A stretch of DNA of 64,000 nucleotides from Gluconacetobacter diazotrophicus PA1 5 (lineage in GTDB: Bacteria > Pseudomonadota > Alphaproteobacteria > Acetobacterales > Acetobacteraceae). The stretch is taken from contig NC_010125.1 in assembly GCF_000067045.1 (NCBI RefSeq), positions 708,001 through 772,000 on the forward strand, written 5' to 3'. Below the pieces are notes generated by a model. That model was not told the origin of the DNA. It searched no databases and saw nothing but the letters and a program-made list of their open reading frames with translations. Of this stretch, positions 36,295-45,389 are shown piece after piece; position 1 is the first letter of the stretch; each line of letters begins with the position of its first letter. A program made the position numbers and the translations under genes.

Positions 36295-37122
36295 TCACTC
36301 TGTATCCTGGTCCTGATCCAGCGTCGTGCGCAGCAGCACGATATCCTTCCAGGCGTCGCGCCGGGCCGCCGGACTGGCGCCCAACTGCGATGGATGGCGC
36401 ATCGGCAGGATGGGTATCGCCCGGCCCAGGCCGGGGATCGCGACGTCGCGCCAGCGGCCGCGCAGGCGCGCGATTCCCCCCTGCTCGCCGGTCAGCAGGC
36501 GAGCGGGCGTGTTGCCCATCAGGATGATCCGGCGGGGGTTCGCCAGCACGATCAGCCGATGCAGGAACGGCGCGCAGATCTGCAGCTCGGCGGCAGAGGG
36601 GGGGCGCTCGCCGGGCGGTCGCCAGGGGATGACCGGCGCCAGCAGCATGTCGGTCCGGGCCAGGCCGATGCTGGTCAGCATCCGGTCCAGGATCTGCCCG
36701 GCCGGCCCGGCGAAGGCGGTGCCGCTCCGGTCCTCGGCCGCGTCCGGCGGCTCGCCGATCAGCAGCAGGCGGGCCCCCGCGGGGCCTTCCGGCACCACGG
36801 TATGGGTGGCGGTGTCGCGCAGGGCGCAGCCCCCGAATGCCGCCAGCGCGGCGTGGAGGGCCGGCAGGTTCTCGGCCGCTGCCGCGGCGTCCCGGGCCTG
36901 GCGAATCGCGCGTTCGACCAGGGTCAGCCCGTCATCCGGCTCCACGGCCGCGCGGCCGGCAGGACGCGCCGGGGGGCTGGGGGCGTCGTCGCGCGCGGGG
37001 GGGATGCCGGCGCGGGCCGGGGGGGGGGGCCGCGCGGCCAGGCGGTCCGTCGGACTGTCGTCGAACGCGACATCCGCCCCCCATTCGGCGTAAAGTTGCA
37101 GCAGCGCGAGTGCGTCCATCAT
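36295..37122 (-). CDS. Uracil-DNA glycosylase superfamily protein (family 4-like)
   Basis: DNA-repair glycosylase fold, about 275 residues. Motif A is LLLIGEPPDAAEDRSGTAFAG; motif B around MRHPSQLG. The Fe-S cluster ligands of classical family 4 are incomplete: GGC lacks its partner two residues before, and the Cys before RPPGERPP is Trp, so only one Cys of each pair remains. An N-terminal Pro/Ala linker is encoded over an 11-base G/C homopolymer (37019-37029). I start at the double ATG (37122); a longer frame would overlap the divergent TPR gene. Confidence 0.8.
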   Translation of the reverse strand: MMDALALLQLYAEWGADVAFDDSPTDRLAARPPPPARAGIPPARDDAPSPPARPAGRAAVEPDDGLTLVERAIRQARDAAAAAENLPALHAALAAFGGCALRDTATHTVVPEGPAGARLLLIGEPPDAAEDRSGTAFAGPAGQILDRMLTSIGLARTDMLLAPVIPWRPPGERPPSAAELQICAPFLHRLIVLANPRRIILMGNTPARLLTGEQGGIARLRGRWRDVAIPGLGRAIPILPMRHPSQLGASPAARRDAWKDIVLLRTTLDQDQDTE

Positions 37123-37222
37123 CCGGTCGGGGCGGCCTCTTGCATGCGGGTGGTCGCCGGGCGGCCAAGCGCCATCCGACAGGGTTTGGCAGTTTACCCG
37201 ACGCGGGGTAGGGTCCGCCATC

Positions 37223-39061
37223 ATGCAGCGTTTTCACCTCGTATGCACGGCCGCGTTGGCCATCGTAGCACCGCTGGCGGCCGTGCCTGCCGGCGCGTGG
37301 GCGGCGGCCCCCGCTCCGTCCATGCAGCCCCCTGCCGTGACGGTGGCGGCGGCGCCGTGGCCGGACGGGTTGTCGGGGTCCATGCTGGTGGCCACCGTCG
37401 CGGCGCTGGAAGGCGACGACGCCGTCGCGGCATCGGCCTTCCGCCAGGCCTATGGGCTCGACCCCTCCCGCTCCGTCCTGCTGCGGCAGGCGTTCCTGTA
37501 CAGCGCTCTGGCGGGCGACGATGCGGCGGCCGGCCTGGCGGCGCGCCTGCCGGGGCAGTTGATGGCCGAACTGGTCATGGGCAATGACGCGGTCCGGGCC
37601 GGACGCTGGTCGGACGCGCAGGCGCATTACGACCGGGTGCAGCAGGATGCGATGCTGGCGGCGATCCGCCCGTTGCTGGATGCCTGGACCCTTATGGGCG
37701 CCGGCCAGCCTGACCGGGCGCTGGCGATCATCGACCCCTGGACCGCCGACCGGGTGCTGGGCCGCTATTATGCCGTCCATGCGGCGCTGATCGCCGATCT
37801 CGCGGGACAGCATGACCGGGCCGACCGGTATTATCGCCTGGCCCTGGACGCATCGCCGGGCCGCGACCTGTTTTCCACCTGGGCCCTGGGGCACTGGCTG
37901 ATCGCCCAGGGCCATCGCGACCAGGCCACGCGGCTGCTCGACAGCCTGGTGGCCGGCGGGGCCGGCCTGTCGCTGGCGCGTGACGGCGTGCTGGCCGCGA
38001 TGGACCGCCCACCGGTCACGTCACCGCGCCAGGGTATCGCGCAGGCCTATGCGTTCCTCTCCGCCCTGATCGGGCAGGAGGCCGAGCGCATACCCGACCC
38101 GACCGGACGGCTGGCCCATGATGCCGGCGTGCGCGACATGCGCATGCTGCTGCTGCGATTCGCCCTGGCGCTGGACCCGGGTTTCGGCCAGGCGCGGCTG
38201 CTGCTGTCCGCGCTGCAGTATGACGGCGGCCAGGCGGCGGCGGCCCGCGATACTATCGTGGCGCAGGCGCGTGATGGTGGCGTGGCGCGGGCATTTCCCC
38301 ACGACCCGCTGGCGACGGTCATGCAGGTGCAGGTCGCGCGCCTGGACGCCGCGACGGGCCGGGGGGACGATGCGATCCGCATCCTGACCGACCTGGCCCG
38401 CGCGCAGCCTGCGCAGGCGCAGATCTGGCAGACGCTGGGCGACATCCAGTCCGGGCGCGAGGACTGGGCCGGGGCCGCCGCGTCCTTCAGCCGGGCGATC
38501 ACGGCCACGGGCCGGCTGTCGGGCGACGACTGGGAAATCCTGTTCGGCCGTGCCGTCGCCTATGACCGGCTGGCCCGCTGGCCGCAGGCCCAGGCCGACC
38601 TGGAACACGCGCTGGCCCTCGCGCCCAACGAGGCGCTGCTTCTGAACTATCTGGGCTATTCCTGGGTCGAGCATGACCGGAACCTGCCGCAGGCCGAAGC
38701 CCTGCTGCGGCACGCCGTCGCGGTCGAGCCGCAGAACGCGGCGATTCGCGACAGCCTGGGCTGGGCGCTGGTGCGCCAGGGCCGCATCGCCGAAGGGCTG
38801 GCCCTGCTGGAACGCGCGGCGGAACAGACGCCGGAGGACCCGGCCGTCAATTACCATCTGGGCGTGGCCTACTGGAAAGCCGGCCGCCCGCGTGAGGCCG
38901 TCAATCAATGGCATGTCGCGCAGGCCCTGCCCGCCGCCGATCCGTCGGACGTGCAAAAGATCACTGCCGCCCTTGCGGACGCCGCCCGATCGGGCCACGA
39001 AGACCCGCCGCCCGACCAGGACGGGGCGGCCCGGAAGAAGGACCCATCCGACCGTGACTGA
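37223..39061 (+). CDS. Secreted tetratricopeptide-repeat protein
   Basis: Unknown function. The product has 612 residues with a Sec signal peptide (MQRFHLVCTAALAIVAPLAAV to about AWA-AA) and TPR-type helical repeats across most of the mature protein, clearest at about 395-590 (QIWQTLGDIQSGREDWAGA, LNYLGYSWVEHDRNLPQAE, RDSLGWALVRQGRIAEGLA, VNYHLGVAYWKAGRPREAV). It is probably periplasmic, a scaffold or assembly factor. The stop overlaps the ispE GTG start by eight bases, so they are co-transcribed. Confidence 0.82.
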   Translation: MQRFHLVCTAALAIVAPLAAVPAGAWAAAPAPSMQPPAVTVAAAPWPDGLSGSMLVATVAALEGDDAVAASAFRQAYGLDPSRSVLLRQAFLYSALAGDDAAAGLAARLPGQLMAELVMGNDAVRAGRWSDAQAHYDRVQQDAMLAAIRPLLDAWTLMGAGQPDRALAIIDPWTADRVLGRYYAVHAALIADLAGQHDRADRYYRLALDASPGRDLFSTWALGHWLIAQGHRDQATRLLDSLVAGGAGLSLARDGVLAAMDRPPVTSPRQGIAQAYAFLSALIGQEAERIPDPTGRLAHDAGVRDMRMLLLRFALALDPGFGQARLLLSALQYDGGQAAAARDTIVAQARDGGVARAFPHDPLATVMQVQVARLDAATGRGDDAIRILTDLARAQPAQAQIWQTLGDIQSGREDWAGAAASFSRAITATGRLSGDDWEILFGRAVAYDRLARWPQAQADLEHALALAPNEALLLNYLGYSWVEHDRNLPQAEALLRHAVAVEPQNAAIRDSLGWALVRQGRIAEGLALLERAAEQTPEDPAVNYHLGVAYWKAGRPREAVNQWHVAQALPAADPSDVQKITAALADAARSGHEDPPPDQDGAARKKDPSDRD

Positions 39062-39971
39062 TCCGACAGGGACTGGAACGCTGCACGAATCCGCCCATGC
39101 GAAAATCAACCTCTACCTGCATGTAACGGGGCGCCGGCCGGACGGATATCACCTGCTGGACAGCCTGGCGGTCTTCGCAGGGGCGGCGGACCGCCTGACC
39201 CTGCGTCCCGGTGCGGCGGGCCAGGGGGAAGCGGTGGCCCTGGACATTGCCGGCGCGTTCGGCGCCGGGCTGGTGGCCGATACCGACAGCAATCTGGTGC
39301 TGCAGGCGGCGCGCAGGCTGCGGGCGGAAATGGGGGTCACCGACCGGCTGGCCCCCATGCGGATCGTGCTGGAAAAATCACTGCCCGTCGCATCGGGAAT
39401 CGGCGGCGGGTCGGCGGACGCGGCGGCGGCGCTGCGCCTGCTGCTGCGGGCCTGGCCGGGCGAGGCACTGCCCCGCGCGCGGCTGATGGCCCTGGCGGTC
39501 GAACTGGGGGCCGATGTCCCGGTCTGCATCGACCAGCGCGCGGCCCGGATGGGCGGCGTGGGCGAAAGACTGGCCCCCGCGCCGGCGCTGCCGAACTGCG
39601 GCATGATGCTGGTGAATTGCGGCGAGGCCGTGCCGACCCCCGCCGTGTTCCGCGCGCGGGCGCCCGTCTTCACCCCGGCGGCCAGCCTGCCGTCCGCGTG
39701 GCCGGATGTCGGGGCGATGGTGCGCGACCTGGCGGCGCTGACCAACGACCTGCAGGATGCGGCCTGCGAGCTCTGCCCGACCATCCGCACGGTCCTGCAG
39801 GTGCTGGACGCCGCGCCGGGCTGCCGGCTGGCAAGGATGAGCGGTTCGGGCGCCACCTGCTTCGCCCTGTTCGACAGCCCGCAGGGGGCACGCGACGCGA
39901 TGACGGCGGTCGAACGCCCCGGATGGTGGGTATGGGCCGGCGGCTTGCATGGAATGCCGGCGGAAACCTGA
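39054..39971 (+). CDS. ispE: 4-diphosphocytidyl-2-C-methyl-D-erythritol kinase
   Basis: GHMP kinase of the MEP isoprenoid pathway, 305 residues. The substrate segment is AHAKINLYLHVTGRRPDGYH, the ATP loop LPVASGIGGGSADAAAAL, and the third motif ARMSGSGATCFALF. Translation begins at GTG 39054 inside the end of the TPR gene. The window thus has two MEP-pathway genes (dxs and ispE) about 8 kb apart, both relevant to hopanoid precursor supply. Confidence 0.95.
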   Translation: MTDPTGTGTLHESAHAKINLYLHVTGRRPDGYHLLDSLAVFAGAADRLTLRPGAAGQGEAVALDIAGAFGAGLVADTDSNLVLQAARRLRAEMGVTDRLAPMRIVLEKSLPVASGIGGGSADAAAALRLLLRAWPGEALPRARLMALAVELGADVPVCIDQRAARMGGVGERLAPAPALPNCGMMLVNCGEAVPTPAVFRARAPVFTPAASLPSAWPDVGAMVRDLAALTNDLQDAACELCPTIRTVLQVLDAAPGCRLARMSGSGATCFALFDSPQGARDAMTAVERPGWWVWAGGLHGMPAET

Positions 39972-40004
39972 TAGACTGTCCCCCTCCGTTGGGGGGAGGA
40001 TGGT

Positions 40005-40391
40005 ATGAGCGCGCGCATGCAGGTCAGTCTGTCCGACGACGGCCGGACCGCGAACTTGGCCTTTCTGGAAGCAAGCGGGCAGGAGGGTGAAATCACCCTC
40101 TCGCTGGATCAACTGACCCAGTTGATCGCCAGTCTGGGTGCCGTCCGCCGCGCGATGGTCGAAAACACGCCCCCGCCGCCGATCGAGGGCGTGCCGGTCG
40201 TGCCGGTCTTTCGCACCAACTGGGCGGTACAGCCCGAAGCATTGACCGAGGGCTCGCTGATCGCCTTCCAGCATCCGGCCTATGGCCCGATCGGCCTGGC
40301 CCTGGCCCCGGACGATGCGCGGCGCGTCGTCCAGGCGCTGACACGGCACCAGGCCATGATCCACCCCAGCGGACGGACCCGGCCCAGCTAA
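40005..40391 (+). CDS. Conserved hypothetical protein
   Basis: 128 residues, no recognised domain, no signal or membrane segment. It is acidic and soluble, with a beta-rich first half (MQVSLSDDGRTANLAFL), a helix SLDQLTQLIASLGAVRRAM, a Pro loop, and a second half ending in DDARRVVQALTRHQ. It lies 33 bases after ispE on the same strand with a GGGGGGAGG ribosome-binding site, so it is probably the third gene of that operon. Confidence 0.7.
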   Translation: MSARMQVSLSDDGRTANLAFLEASGQEGEITLSLDQLTQLIASLGAVRRAMVENTPPPPIEGVPVVPVFRTNWAVQPEALTEGSLIAFQHPAYGPIGLALAPDDARRVVQALTRHQAMIHPSGRTRPS

Positions 40392-40397
40392 GCCGGA

Positions 40398-41384
40398 TCA
40401 GTCCCTGCGGCGCAGCAGGGACAGGGCGGCCCCGGCCCCCGCAACCAGGGCCACGCCGATGGCGGCGGTGCGGATCGTGGTCGTGATCAGCGGCGGCATG
40501 GTCTTGCGCGCGATCAGGTCGAAACGGCCGTGCGCGGCGTAGGCCCCGGCCACCGGGGCGAACAGGCTGTCCGGCGCGTCGCTTTCGGCCGGGTTCTTTT
40601 CCAGTTGCGCGGCATAGGACCGGACCGACTGCCGGCGGTCCACCAGCGTCGGGGCCAGCAGCCCGGCCAGGCGCCGTCCCAGGCCCGACAGGCCGACCCA
40701 CACGTCACGATGGCGGCCGAAGGCGGCATGGCTGATCGCCTCGGCGGCGATTTCGGGTTCGTAGACCGGGCCGGCCGGCCGCAGCCGCTTGCCGGTACGG
40801 TTGCGCGTCCAGGCAAAGCGCGGGGTATTGATGGCCGGCAGATGGACCAGGGACAGGTGGATCCGGTCCCCGTCATGCAGGATTTCCGGCCGCAGGCTTT
40901 CGGTAAAGGCGCGGATCGCCGCCCGCGCGCCGCTTTCGACGGCCCGCAGCGGGCGCGGCAGGCCCAGCGCGTCCAGGTTGACGATCGTGCCGTATCCGCG
41001 CCGCCGCATCCGCGCCAGCGCCGCACGCGTGCCGAAGACGGTGCCCAGGTAGGTCACTTCCGTCGCACGGCGGATTTCGTCGGGCGACAGGGCGACGAAC
41101 TGGCCGCTGACCCCGGCGCCGGCGCAATTGACCCACAGGGTGATGGGGCCCAACTGGTCCTCGATCGCGTCGGCGGCCTGTTCCAGCGCATCGGCCTCGG
41201 CCACGTCGGCCACCAGGACGGCGGTGCGGACATGCAGCCCGGCCAGTTCGGCCGCCGCATCCTCCAGCCGCGCCCGGTCCCGGCCGATCAGGGCGACGTC
41301 GCATCCCGCGCGGGCAAGGGTCCGCGCGGTGGCGCGGCCGATACCGGCCCCTGCTCCGGTGATGACGGCAACCTGGTGTGGCAT
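40398..41384 (-). CDS. SDR-family protein with degenerate active site
   Basis: Rossmann-fold short-chain dehydrogenase/reductase relative, 328 residues. The nucleotide-binding TGAGAGIGRATARTL (9-23) and WVNCAGAGVSGQF are intact. At the catalytic position, where YxxxK is expected before the AIRAFTESLR helix, the sequence is ESGAR: Tyr is Glu and Lys is Arg, and the upstream catalytic Ser is also absent (VNLDALGLP). A C-terminal extension (about 200-328) ends in a membrane segment and RRRD. It probably does not work as a normal SDR. Confidence 0.82.
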   Translation of the reverse strand: MPHQVAVITGAGAGIGRATARTLARAGCDVALIGRDRARLEDAAAELAGLHVRTAVLVADVAEADALEQAADAIEDQLGPITLWVNCAGAGVSGQFVALSPDEIRRATEVTYLGTVFGTRAALARMRRRGYGTIVNLDALGLPRPLRAVESGARAAIRAFTESLRPEILHDGDRIHLSLVHLPAINTPRFAWTRNRTGKRLRPAGPVYEPEIAAEAISHAAFGRHRDVWVGLSGLGRRLAGLLAPTLVDRRQSVRSYAAQLEKNPAESDAPDSLFAPVAGAYAAHGRFDLIARKTMPPLITTTIRTAAIGVALVAGAGAALSLLRRRD

Positions 41385-41466
41385 GGCGAAGGCTCCGGAC
41401 CTGATACGTACTTTCCGATGCCGTGTTTGCTCCGCGACGCACCGCGCCGCAAGTCGCCGTGTCGGA

Positions 41467-42045
41467 TCAGAGGTATTTCAGCGCCACGAATCCCCCCACC
41501 AGCACCACCCCGAACGCCGATGCGACCAGGGTCAGCCGGCGCTCGATGAAATTCTGGATCGGCGGCCCGTAGATGCGCAGCAGGGCGGCCAGCAGGAAGA
41601 AGCGCGCCCCCCGCGTTACCAGGCTGGCCACCACGAACGGCGTCAGCGGAAAATGGGCGGCCCCGCTGGCGATGGTGACGATCTTGAAGGGAATCGGCGT
41701 CAGTCCCTTGAACAGGATGATCCACACGCCCCAGTGGCGGAACTGGTCCTGCATGGCGGCCAGCCTGGCCTCGGCATGATAGAAATGCACGATCGGCATG
41801 GCGACGTGCTGCAGCAGGAAGGCGCCGATGAACCACCCCAGGATGCCGCCGCAGACGCTGGCCACGGTGCATAGCGCCGCCAGCGCCCAGGCGCGGTCGC
41901 GGTGCGCCAGCACCATGGGAATCAGCAGGATGTCGGGCGGCAGGGGAAAGACGCTGGCCTCGGCGAAGGCCACCACCGCCAGCCAGAGCGGCGCGTGGCG
42001 GCTGGCCGCCAGGAACAGGGCACGGGCATAGAATCGGTCGAGCAT
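41467..42045 (-). CDS. YqaA/DedA (VTT)-family membrane protein
   Basis: 192-residue inner-membrane protein with about four to five hydrophobic segments and the family features FPLPPDILLIPM (reentrant-loop region) and LFKGLTPIPFKIVTIASG. Family members are linked to lipid scrambling and membrane homeostasis; the specific role here is unknown. The ATG at 42045 (MLDRFYARALF) starts the first conserved segment. Transcribed alone. Confidence 0.85.
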   Translation of the reverse strand: MLDRFYARALFLAASRHAPLWLAVVAFAEASVFPLPPDILLIPMVLAHRDRAWALAALCTVASVCGGILGWFIGAFLLQHVAMPIVHFYHAEARLAAMQDQFRHWGVWIILFKGLTPIPFKIVTIASGAAHFPLTPFVVASLVTRGARFFLLAALLRIYGPPIQNFIERRLTLVASAFGVVLVGGFVALKYL

Positions 42046-42177
42046 GTCGGTCCGCCATGTCGGGTGTCGGGTGGGGCGCAAAGGGTCGCGCCCCGCTAAC
42101 GGCGGGAGGAAGGTCCGCGTTGCACCGATTGCATCCAGCAATGCCATTCGCCGCGCCGCGCCGCAAGGAAGACGTGA

Positions 42178-43701
42178 TCAGCAGACCAGCGTGACGGTCG
42201 CCCTCAGTCCGTGTGGGGTGCGGTTGCCCAGGCGGATATCCCCGCCCAGCCCCCAGATGATGTTCCGGGCGATCGCCAGGCCCAGCCCGGTTCCCCCCGT
42301 TTCGCGGTTGCGGCTGGTCTCGGCCCGGACGAAGGGTTCGAACATTCTCTCCAGGTCCTCGGGCGGCAGTCCCGGCCCGTCATCCTCGATCAGGATGGTC
42401 GTCAGCATCTCGCCCGCGGCGCCGGGGTAGGGCGGTTGCAGCGTGATGCGCACGCCGCCGCCGTAGTTCACCGCATTCTGTACCAGGTTGTTCAGCGCCC
42501 GCTTCAGCGCGACCGGACGGGCATGGATCGTCACCGCCGGGGGGTCATCGGCGAATCCGATGGCCTCGGCGATGTCGGGGTGGGTCTCGGCGGCCTCGTC
42601 CAGGATGGTCTGCAGCAGCGCGGTCAGGTCCAGCGATCCCATCGGCTCGCGCCGCGACGTGTCCCGGCCGAAGGACAGGGTGGCCGCGACCATGGATTCC
42701 AGTTCGTCCAGGTCCATCAGGAACTTGGCGCGCAATTCGTCGTCGTCGATGAATTCCGACCGCAGTTTCAGCCGTGTGATCGGCGTGCGCAGATCGTGCC
42801 CGATCGCCGTCAGCAGCAGGGTCCGGTCGGTCAGGAACCGGCGGATGCGGCTGGCCATGACATTGAACGCCCGCCCGGCCCGCGCGATTTCCAGCGGCCC
42901 GTCCTCGGGCAGCGGCGGGGCGTTGACGTCGCGCCCCAATGCCTCGGCGGCGGCGGCCAGGGTGCCCACCGGCCGGATCACCCGCCGCACGCCCCAGACG
43001 ATCAGGATACTGCCGGCCACGGTCATCAGCGCGAAGGCGGTGGGAAAGGTCGGCGAACGGAACGGGTTGGGCGCGGGCACCACATAATGGATCGTCAGCC
43101 ACCGCGTCTCGTCCGGCAGCAGGAAGGCCACGGCGCGCTGCGGCGAGGGACGCGCCGCGCCGAACAGCATCTGCCGCGGCCGCAGATGCGGCGGCAGGGG
43201 CGGCATGTTGTCGTGCGGCCGGCCGAAATTCATCCGCTCCATCCGCATGTCCATGCGGTCCATCGGCGGGGGGCCGTCCACGGCCTGTTCGACCATGTCG
43301 GGCTCGGGGCCGGGGGTCAGCGTGGCATGGAAGGTCGGGGGCAGGTGCAGCGATTCCAGTTCCGCCTCGCGGTCCTCGGACGGCGTCTCGACGATCGAGC
43401 GGTAGATCATGCCGACCCGGTTCTGGCTTTCCTGCTGGATCATGCGGCGATCGAAATCGATCCGGTCCAGCGCGTGGATGGTCAGGCCGATCGATTCGAT
43501 GATCCCCAGGCCCACGATCAGCAGCAGGCTGGTGCGGGCGGCCAGCGACCGGGGGCGCAGCCAGCCGGCCATCCGGCGGATCGGCCCGGCCGCCGCGTCG
43601 CCATCGGAAGAGGACGAGGACGCGGGGGCGGGGGCGTTCAGAATCGTGTCCGCGGCACCGCGCGCCGGATCAATGCCGTTCGACATCGGACGCCAGGACA
43701 T
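42178..43701 (-). CDS. Sensor histidine kinase (EnvZ-like) with Met-rich periplasmic loop
   Basis: 507-residue membrane kinase. Transmembrane segments lie at about 57-78 and 218-238 and flank a periplasmic domain. HAMP follows, then HisKA with the phospho-His in AIGHDLRTPITRL, the N box NNLVQNAVNYGGG, G1 EDDGPGLPPEDLERMFEP and G2 GGTGLGLAIARN. The periplasmic loop 136-178 has eight Met and two His (for example MDRMDMRMERM). The start (43701 or 43686) overlaps the response-regulator end, so the two are coupled. Confidence 0.9.
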   Translation of the reverse strand: MSWRPMSNGIDPARGAADTILNAPAPASSSSSDGDAAAGPIRRMAGWLRPRSLAARTSLLLIVGLGIIESIGLTIHALDRIDFDRRMIQQESQNRVGMIYRSIVETPSEDREAELESLHLPPTFHATLTPGPEPDMVEQAVDGPPPMDRMDMRMERMNFGRPHDNMPPLPPHLRPRQMLFGAARPSPQRAVAFLLPDETRWLTIHYVVPAPNPFRSPTFPTAFALMTVAGSILIVWGVRRVIRPVGTLAAAAEALGRDVNAPPLPEDGPLEIARAGRAFNVMASRIRRFLTDRTLLLTAIGHDLRTPITRLKLRSEFIDDDELRAKFLMDLDELESMVAATLSFGRDTSRREPMGSLDLTALLQTILDEAAETHPDIAEAIGFADDPPAVTIHARPVALKRALNNLVQNAVNYGGGVRITLQPPYPGAAGEMLTTILIEDDGPGLPPEDLERMFEPFVRAETSRNRETGGTGLGLAIARNIIWGLGGDIRLGNRTPHGLRATVTLVC

Positions 43702-44389
43702 AGCCGCCGCCGCGCACCGTCTTGATCAACTGGGCGTTGCGCCCGTTATCTTCCAGCTTGCGGCGCAGCCGGCTGATGGCGACGTCGATCGCGCGGTCGA
43801 ACGGCCCCGCCTGCCGTCCGCGCAGCAGGTCGAACAGCATGTCGCGGGTCAGCACGCGGTTGGCCCGGTCCAGCAGCGCCATCAGCAGGTCGTATTCCCC
43901 GCCCGTCAGCGGGACCTCGGTCCCTTCCGGGTTCAGCAGCCGGCGCCGTGCCTGTTCCAGCGTCCATCCCGAAAAATGCAGGCTGCGCGGCTCGCCCACC
44001 ACCCGGGTTTCCGGTGCCTCGCTGCTGCGGCGCAGCACGGCGCGGATGCGCGCCAGCAATTCGCGCGGGTTGAACGGCTTGGGCACGTAATCGTCGGCGC
44101 CCAGTTCCAGCCCGATGATCCGGTCGGTTTCCTCGCCCATCGCCGTCAGCATGATGATCGGCACGTTGGCCTGCCCGCGCAGCCAGCGCGCCAGCTCCAG
44201 CCCGCTTTCGCCCGGCAGCATCAGGTCCAGCACCACGATCTGGTAATGGCCGGCCAGCCAGGCCTTGCGGGTTTCGCGCCCGTCGCGCGCGGTGGTCACG
44301 CGGAACTGGTTGCGTTCCAGGAAACGGGCGAGAAGGTCGCGGATTTCACGGTCGTCATCGACAATCAGGATGTGCGGCAAGGGCTCCAT
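43670..44389 (-). CDS. OmpR-family response regulator
   Basis: 239 residues: receiver domain with the acidic pair DDD (11-13), the phosphoacceptor Asp55 in VVLDLMLPGESG and a conserved Lys in VPKPFNPRELLARI. The C-terminal OmpR/PhoB winged helix follows, with LTGGEYDLLMALLDRANRVL and RLRRKLEDNGRNAQLIKTVR. It is the first gene of a two-gene operon with the kinase. Targets are unknown; the divergent PRC-barrel gene is a candidate. Confidence 0.93.
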   Translation of the reverse strand: MEPLPHILIVDDDREIRDLLARFLERNQFRVTTARDGRETRKAWLAGHYQIVVLDLMLPGESGLELARWLRGQANVPIIMLTAMGEETDRIIGLELGADDYVPKPFNPRELLARIRAVLRRSSEAPETRVVGEPRSLHFSGWTLEQARRRLLNPEGTEVPLTGGEYDLLMALLDRANRVLTRDMLFDLLRGRQAGPFDRAIDVAISRLRRKLEDNGRNAQLIKTVRGGGYVLASDVERH

Positions 44390-44530
44390 TTCATCACTCT
44401 ATCTCCAAACAAGGCGGCCGGCATCCGGTGTTTCATTCGGTTGCAATCCGCCGGGGCGACCCGGTCGCGTGAAAAAACATCCATCGGGGCGTCGAAGCCT
44501 GTGACAGGACGGCGCGGTTCGTGCCACAGG

Positions 44531-45319
44531 ATGGCCATGGAACATCGCCCCCTGTCCCCGGCCGCGCATCCGTCCGGCCGTTCCGTACGCCTGGCGGCCG
44601 CGTGCGGCGCCCTGCTGGGCGTCCTGACCCTGCTGCCCGTGCCGACCCGCGCGGCGGATGCGGCCGGCCCAGGGACGGAAAGTCCGGGAACGGAAAGCCC
44701 GAGGACGGACGGTGCCGAAAGCCAGGGCGTGGACAGCCCGGCGCAGGACATGCCGACGGGCGACGACGCCGAACTGGCCGCCCCCCCGATCCTGCCTCTC
44801 GCTTCCGCGCCCGCCGTGCGGCACGACGCCGCCCCGACCACGCTGGCCAGCCGCCGGCTGGGCAGCCTGATCGATCGTGACGTCGTCGCGCCCGACGGCA
44901 GCCATGTCGGCCAGGTGATCGACGTGCTGCTGGACCAGGACGGCCGCCCCGCCGCCGCGGTGGTGGATGTCGGCGGCTTCCTGGGGGTGGGCAACCGGCG
45001 GATCGCCATCGCCTGGGACCAGTTCATCATGGGCGGCATGACGGAAAAGAGTCCGGTCAAGCTGCGAATCGGCGCGGCCGACGTCCGCTCGGCCCCCGCC
45101 TATGACGCGGCGTCGATGAACGTGACGGTCGTCCATGGGCCGCCTCCGCCCCCGCCGGCGCCGCCGGCCGCGCCCCCCGCCGAAATCGACCCGCCCCCCG
45201 TTTCGGTCGAGGTCCAGCCCGCGCCGCCGCCGGCCGTGCTGCCCGATTCCTCCAGCCGTGGCGACGCGCCGGCCAATCCGCGTCCTCCTTCCGCCCGGGC
45301 GGGGCAGATGGTGCGATGA
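44531..45319 (+). CDS. Exported PRC-barrel domain protein
   Basis: 262 residues with a signal peptide (about 18-42, AACGALLGVLTLLPVPTRAADA), an acidic low-complexity segment, a PRC-barrel domain at about 105-175 (LGSLIDRDVVAPDGSHVGQVIDV, read as a single beta-barrel repeat) and a long Pro/Ala tail with PPPPPPAPPAAPPAE. It is divergent from the two-component operon, 141 bases from the regulator start, which suggests but does not prove shared control. Function unknown. Confidence 0.78.
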   Translation: MAMEHRPLSPAAHPSGRSVRLAAACGALLGVLTLLPVPTRAADAAGPGTESPGTESPRTDGAESQGVDSPAQDMPTGDDAELAAPPILPLASAPAVRHDAAPTTLASRRLGSLIDRDVVAPDGSHVGQVIDVLLDQDGRPAAAVVDVGGFLGVGNRRIAIAWDQFIMGGMTEKSPVKLRIGAADVRSAPAYDAASMNVTVVHGPPPPPPAPPAAPPAEIDPPPVSVEVQPAPPPAVLPDSSSRGDAPANPRPPSARAGQMVR

Positions 45320-45389
45320 AGCCTGCCTGCCACCCCCTGAAGCCTCGAGGTCCGGATTGCCGTTTCCGTCAATCCGGGGGCGGGCCTGC

